NCBI GenBank assembly: GCA_029964075.1
Contig: CM057149.1
Coordinates: 22,024,197 to 22,088,196, forward strand
Direction of reading: 5' to 3'
Source of the DNA: Patiria pectinifera
Taxonomy: Eukaryota > Echinodermata > Asteroidea > Valvatida > Asterinidae
Length of the DNA: 64,000 nt
The position numbers were made by a program, and so were the translations under genes. Shown in pieces: positions 38,801 through 44,800 of the stretch. Below the pieces are notes generated by a model, which saw nothing but the letters and a program-made list of their open reading frames with translations, ran no database searches and was not told where the DNA came from. Within the stretch, counting starts at the first letter, position 1. Every line of letters begins with the position of its first letter.

Positions 38801-41800
38801 GAGTGGTGGGCTGAGCAGATGTGCAACTGTTCATTGTTGCAAAATGGAAGCAAATACTTCAGCCATGGACTACGAAGAAGAGCTGGCGCAATTGAGAATA
38901 GATGCACAGCATGGTGAGGATGATGAGTTAGAACAGTCCAGAATAGAATTTGAGCGTTTGCGTTTGATAGGCAAAGTTGAATTCATGATTAAAGTGACAT
39001 TCATTGATAATTTATTTACGCCTCCAATTCATTAGACTTGAGTGCTCGCATGTTTCTGTGTCATTTAAACTGATTCTATTTCCCCTTATGTGATTGTGCC
39101 CATTGCCTGGCAGTAGATTTCCCCGAAACGGATCTGCTCTTTTGGCCTTAGCTAGACCGCTCGCTGCCAAGGCCAGGAACTTCCATAGCGCCGGGTCAGG
39201 GTCGCCACAGTATCCCTATTCCACCAAAATCCACCTATTGTGTCATGCACAAACATTTTGGTGTTGGTGACTGCTTAAGGAGGTACCCTGAATCCATCAA
39301 AGTCCTGCAGTACCACTAGACTTATCCTGAATCCATCAAAATACCCCTGTTTTCAATATGGAGGTACCCTGAATCTGCCGAAAAAGTCTAAAACAGGGGT
39401 ATGGATTTTGATGGATTCAGGAACCAGTATGTTAGGGTTATACACGTAAAAAAGTGTGCCCAAAGGCACCCTTTTTGAAACCATCCTCAATGTTGGTTTT
39501 CTTCCAAACGATCCTATTTTAGGCGGAATATTTTCACATGGTATACCAGTTTTGTTCTCACTTTGAGCAAGGTGTCTGTTTTTAAACTGTTCGGTTATTT
39601 TTCGGGTAATTGCAAATACTCTTCATGGCTTTAACCATATAATAAGCCCTTTTAGCTGGGAACCATCCTCAATCCTGCAAAATCCCCCAATTGCCACCAT
39701 GTAAAAAAATGGATTCAGCCTCAATCAATCCTCCAAAATTATCCGTTATTCCTTGAACTTGTTCAGTGGAGGGGTGACCATTGCCTCAATCCTTCAAAAT
39801 TCCCCAACAATTACTGTTAATGGGTTGAGGCAGTACCGATGACATATAAACTGTGCAGATGATATTGAGCATAATGCGGGGCTCAATTATGCATGACTGA
39901 ACACAAACAATGCTGGGACACGGGCTACGAATTCGGACACAATGCGCAGCACTCCAAAATCAACTGACCCTATTTTTCCCATTAATTCAGCCTCAAAATG
40001 AACCTTCCAAATTCATCCAAAACTGCCAGGAGGATTCATTTTGGATGATAAGGAGAGTTAGGGTTTATAAATATGAGCAGACTGGTATATGTATCGTAAT
40101 GGAATTACATATTTTATTCATGCAATTTTTGGGTTTTTTTCCCCAAAGAAATAATTTTTTTAAAGTTTCACTCATGAATTTTTCAATTCAATGTCATCAC
40201 TGTCATTAGGAATTTAATGACTGCATGCATCATGAAACTCATTTGTCACATCAAAATGTGCTGCATGATGACAGGCAAGTATCTTTATTCCTAATCCCTT
40301 GGGTATCTTTACTAGAAATTAAGTATCATGAATCCGCCAAAATCAACCTATTGTGTTACATGTGTTATGCAAAAAAATGTTGGTGTTGGTGGCTGAGTAT
40401 GGAGGTATCCTGAATCTATCAAAATCCTGCAGTACATGTACCACTATAGGCTTACAATCCTCAAGCCATCAAACTCCCCCTGTTTTCAATATGGAGGTAA
40501 AACAATCTGATGAAATACTCCAAAACAGGGGTATGGATTTGGATGGAATCAGGTTGGTTATAGGGTTAAAAAAAAACCATGGGATAACTTTACCGTGGAA
40601 AGTGAAATGAAACTCTAAATCTAAAGTCCCCCATGCAGGAAGAATACAATTAAATTTCATACTTGCTGACAAGTTACTTTATTTTCTTTTATAGATCAGT
40701 TTTTATTTCAAGAACAAGTCCAAAAGTTTAAGAAGATTTTGAAGAACGCTTTATCCTTATCACTAAAGTACTAAAAAAAACATTTCCCACTTTAATATCA
40801 GAAATTAAAAAGTCCTTTTTTACCAATAATTAGTGAAAAACAACAACAATGTTCTACCACAATTAACATTAATTTAAATGCATGAACCACTTCAGCAAAA
40901 CTTCCAGAACTGCCACTCTCAATTTCAGCCATATTTGTAGTTCGTTTGATAGCTATAGCCTACAAATAATTCTCAATGGTAACGTTCTCCTTCATGTATT
41001 CCATTCAATACAAAGGCACTGACACGCAGTTACATCAATGACTTAACCACATTGTACCAGTCAGCAAGCAATCTCCGATCACGAGAATTATCAATTGACT
41101 GTCCCTCGTACCAATCACTCTTGGGGTCAACGGTCTCTGTCTCATGCTGCCCCGGAAACTTTGCAACAATCTCCCTGGGAGTCAGGTTGGCGTACCTGTA
41201 GCCGTACATTCATCGCCTTCCACCGCTGTGGCCCGGGTTCGAATCCCGCCTGGGCCAACATGTGGATTGGGTTTTCAGTCCCTACCTGATTCCGTAGATT
41301 TTCCCCAGAATATTCTTCTGGGCTTTTCCTCCCACCTCTCAAACTGTAATTTCTTCTCATTGTCTTTTCTCCACAGGTTTCCTGCAGGCTTGCGAGCTAC
41401 AGTGCCTAGGGCGCTTTTGAGGAATCCTTGGTTTCATTACCAGAAATGATTAGTAATGATTAGTAATAATAATAATAATAATAATAATAATTACCCTGGA
41501 TAGGACATTTGGGAGACATCCCCATAGACTTGTGCACACATTTTTTTCAAACTTAAATGAGCCGGGCTACCCAATATTCCCTTGTCCTTTTCCCACGAAT
41601 TTCGGTATGTTTACTAATAAGACCACGAGCAACAAATATAACCCAACTGTGACAGTACCTCTAAAGGGGGGGCTGTGACATTAGGGAGAAATAAAAAATG
41701 TCTCCTCAATGACCGATGTCTCCCACCATTCGAAGAAATTACGATACCGTGCCTCCTTAATGGTACCTTTACACGTATACCGGTAGGCCTAATACTACTG

Positions 41801-44800
41801 ATACGCCAAAAGAAATCCCTGTCTACATTCAAATCTACCCTCAAAACCCATCTGTTCTTCCACCATTTTTGCAGTAGTATGTTTTACATTGTATTTTAAT
41901 ATCAAAAGCGTCATGCTTGGTGGATACTGGCACTTTTCCAACTGTTCTTTATTATTATTATTACATGTATTATTATACGTAGTGCACTTCAGATGGCCCA
42001 ACCTCTATAAAAACAATTGTTCATGAATGCAACTATCATACATACATATACATGTACATGTGATGTACTTCATCAACAAAATTGTTTTTAATGTACGTAT
42101 ACATACCGGGGGGTATTGCCAAACACAAAGGCTAGCTAGGGAGTGAAGGCTGCATGATCAGAAAGAACCGCAAGAATAAAAAAATAATCTACATGTACAA
42201 TTTTTAGAAACAGCTGACATCATTGAACCTACATGTACATGTTCGGTTCATGCATGTACTTAACATGCCTAAAACTTGTGAAAACAAACTTTCGACTTAT
42301 TTTAAAATAGCATGCTAAAGACGTTTGACATTTACATAGACATGTACACGCACCTTCAAACATTGAAACTACACTTTTCTACTTTCCCCCAATGTCCATG
42401 GGACAACACAAACAGAATTACTCATATCCACAGCCCACGTTTGCCATATTTATTTTAAATGCTTAAGGAATGAGTCATTGTGTTTCTGTAAAAAAGTCGC
42501 AACAACAGACCCCCATTCATCAATTTGAATACATCCAAAAAATACATTATAAACATATTTCTGATGAAACTGACTTTTATGCAAACTGATACTCAAGGAT
42601 TCAGGGAAAACCCCTACAAATTCTTCCCATGGAAGTTTAAAACAATGGTGATGTCACTGACTCACTAGTAGTTTTGAAAAGGTTAAAGGAATTGACGCCA
42701 TGCACCAAGTGTGCAATTACATACAGAATGCTACCTGTGGACAAGGCCCCAGCATGCTTTCATTGACTTTAGCTGTAACATCTTTCACGGACCTTGATAT
42801 GGGAGCAAATACAACGCCTCTTTAAACACTACGGTATTTTGGGCAATTATTAAACCTTGATGCTAGGCAACTAATTAAACTATTTATAGGCAGGATAGGT
42901 GTTAGGGTTATCAATAGCCTAATTATTAATTCCTGTTGGTTTATATGCGATCTAATTAGCATAATCCTAAAAGCTCCATTACATACATCACAGTGGATAA
43001 GCTTAACTTTTATGCAAAATCTGCTTGCTCACCAGTACACAGTGATATCAAGCTTTATGCCCCCAAAATAACAATATCTCACTGGATAACCTTTGGCATG
43101 TTTGGTTAAATTCTGGCTGCATGCATAAAAGTGGGGCTGATGTTATGTCGAGGGTGCAGGCCAGTAAATGGGCCCAAAATTGCCTACACTTGCCAAATCC
43201 CAATTGCATGCCCTAGAAATTCTCTGCTACAATGTATTTGAGCATTTTGTAGGCCACGCACTTGAGGATTTGTAAACAGAAGGTAATGGCTGCCGTATAT
43301 ACATGTACAGGACTGCAAATTTGTGTTTCTGTAAAATTCGGATGAAATTGGGCCCTGAATTTGCTCTATTTCGAAATGGAGCGTAGGCATCTTTTTCCAC
43401 TACGGCGATGGGCTATAGGACTAATTTTAGGTGTGTATCTCCCCGTTTTCTAATTTTTGGAAGTGGGGGTAAATATCACTGGGGTCAGATGGGGACTGAC
43501 AGTGAAATAGATAGATTGTAACAGTTTTCATGATACCGCGTGGTGATACCATGCGTTTGTCAATAAGCGGAGTTACTCACAATCAACCCACGTACTGAGT
43601 ATGGGAGAGAGAGACACGATGGTTTTGCAAACTAATTCATGCCACGTGGGTAAGGGCAGGCACAAAAAAGTGATCACTTTGTCCAAGCCAGATATTTGGG
43701 GGTTTTTTCGGGTCGGTTTGGGTTCGCGTCGGTTTTACCTTATTTTTGTCGGGTCGGTTCGGGTCGGGTCGGTTTGAGGGAGTTAAGATCGGTTTCGGTT
43801 CGGATTCCGTTTATACATGTACATGTATGTATCTCTAATGTTTCGGGTCGGTTTGGCCTGGTCAACCCGACCCGATGCACATCATTAATGTACCGACATT
43901 TTCACGGAATTGCTTGACTGTGGTTAAATTTAAAGACTCATGGTCTATTTATGGAGGCAAAATGCAACTCATTTTGTTAGGCCTACTGAACACGGGCAAA
44001 TCCTTGTTTATAAACATCCACATTACTCCACCATGTTTTACTATCATAATATGCAATAAATCAAACGATGGGTGAGTGCGTGTACAGGTTTGTTATCAGT
44101 GCATGAGGATTGTGCATTGCCAATAGAGAGTACGTGTAAGTCTCGCCATTGTACAGGTTTTTTATCAGTGCATGTAATGAGGATGTTGCATTGCCAATAG
44201 AGGGTACGTGTAAGTCTTGCCAGTCCGAATGCACATTTTATGTGCACATCTTGGTACAAGTATCAAACACTGACTAGTCTAGTCACAGACTCTCCTGTTT
44301 GAATTTACCCACTTGTTATCTGTTTGACTGATTGAACGGAAGTTGAAGTCAACAATTTTAATTTTATAATTTTAGTCATCAAATATTTTGTAAATTATAT
44401 TGCATTCTTTTCTTTCAACACAAAATACTGTAAGTGCAAAAAAATAGTACATTACACACAGTGTAGATGCTATACATGGTGCCCGGATGGCAAATGTCGT
44501 GAATTCTCGAAAAAAATCTTGCAGGTTTTTGAGGTCAACATACATGCTCTACAGAACATCGTGCAATACATACATTCAGTTGGTTTCTATTCAGTGCAGC
44601 CGTTAAAGACAAAACCGAATATATATGAGTCATTATGACTAGAACTACTTTTACTTTTGATGAATTAATGGAGACATTTTTGGTGACATGGAGGTTTTTT
44701 GGGGCAATTCACCTCTTTGAGTTACGTATCTCCCTGTGGACTCCATACAAAAGTACAAAAAAGGTGAAAAAGACACATAGGCCTATGCTGTGTGCCCTGC

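Larger units (their letters stand above)
35105..39209 (+). mobile_element. Non-autonomous LTR retrotransposon with a minisatellite interior
   Basis: Two 245-bp direct repeats (35105-35349 and 38965-39209) begin TG and end CA, differ at roughly 16 positions by eye (about 93 percent identical) and are flanked by the same 4 bp, GTAT (35101-35104 and 39210-39213). Two bases after the left LTR is TGGTGTCAAAAGTGGGAT (35352-35369), which fits 16 of 18 bases of a tRNA-Leu primer-binding site. The interior has no protease, reverse transcriptase or integrase. It is about 130 bp of leader, about 3.2 kb of 49-bp repeats and about 250 bp with a short gag-like frame. No polypurine tract precedes the right LTR. 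The combination of LTRs, PBS and target duplication makes the call firm; the superfamily (Ty3-like by duplication size) is a guess. Confidence 0.85.

Noticed and set aside
35292..38907. Very long minus-strand open frames (up to 1030 codons) rich in [20 protein letters not shown] repeats
   Set aside because: They are the three frames of the 49-bp minisatellite. All three stay open because the unit lacks stops on that strand, the encoded strings are low-complexity, and the start codons lie within repeat units.
41142..41449. Open frames of about 70-100 codons near 41.2 kb on both strands
   Set aside because: They lie inside the tRNA-derived SINE copy and match frames in the other SINE copies, so they are shadows of the repeat.
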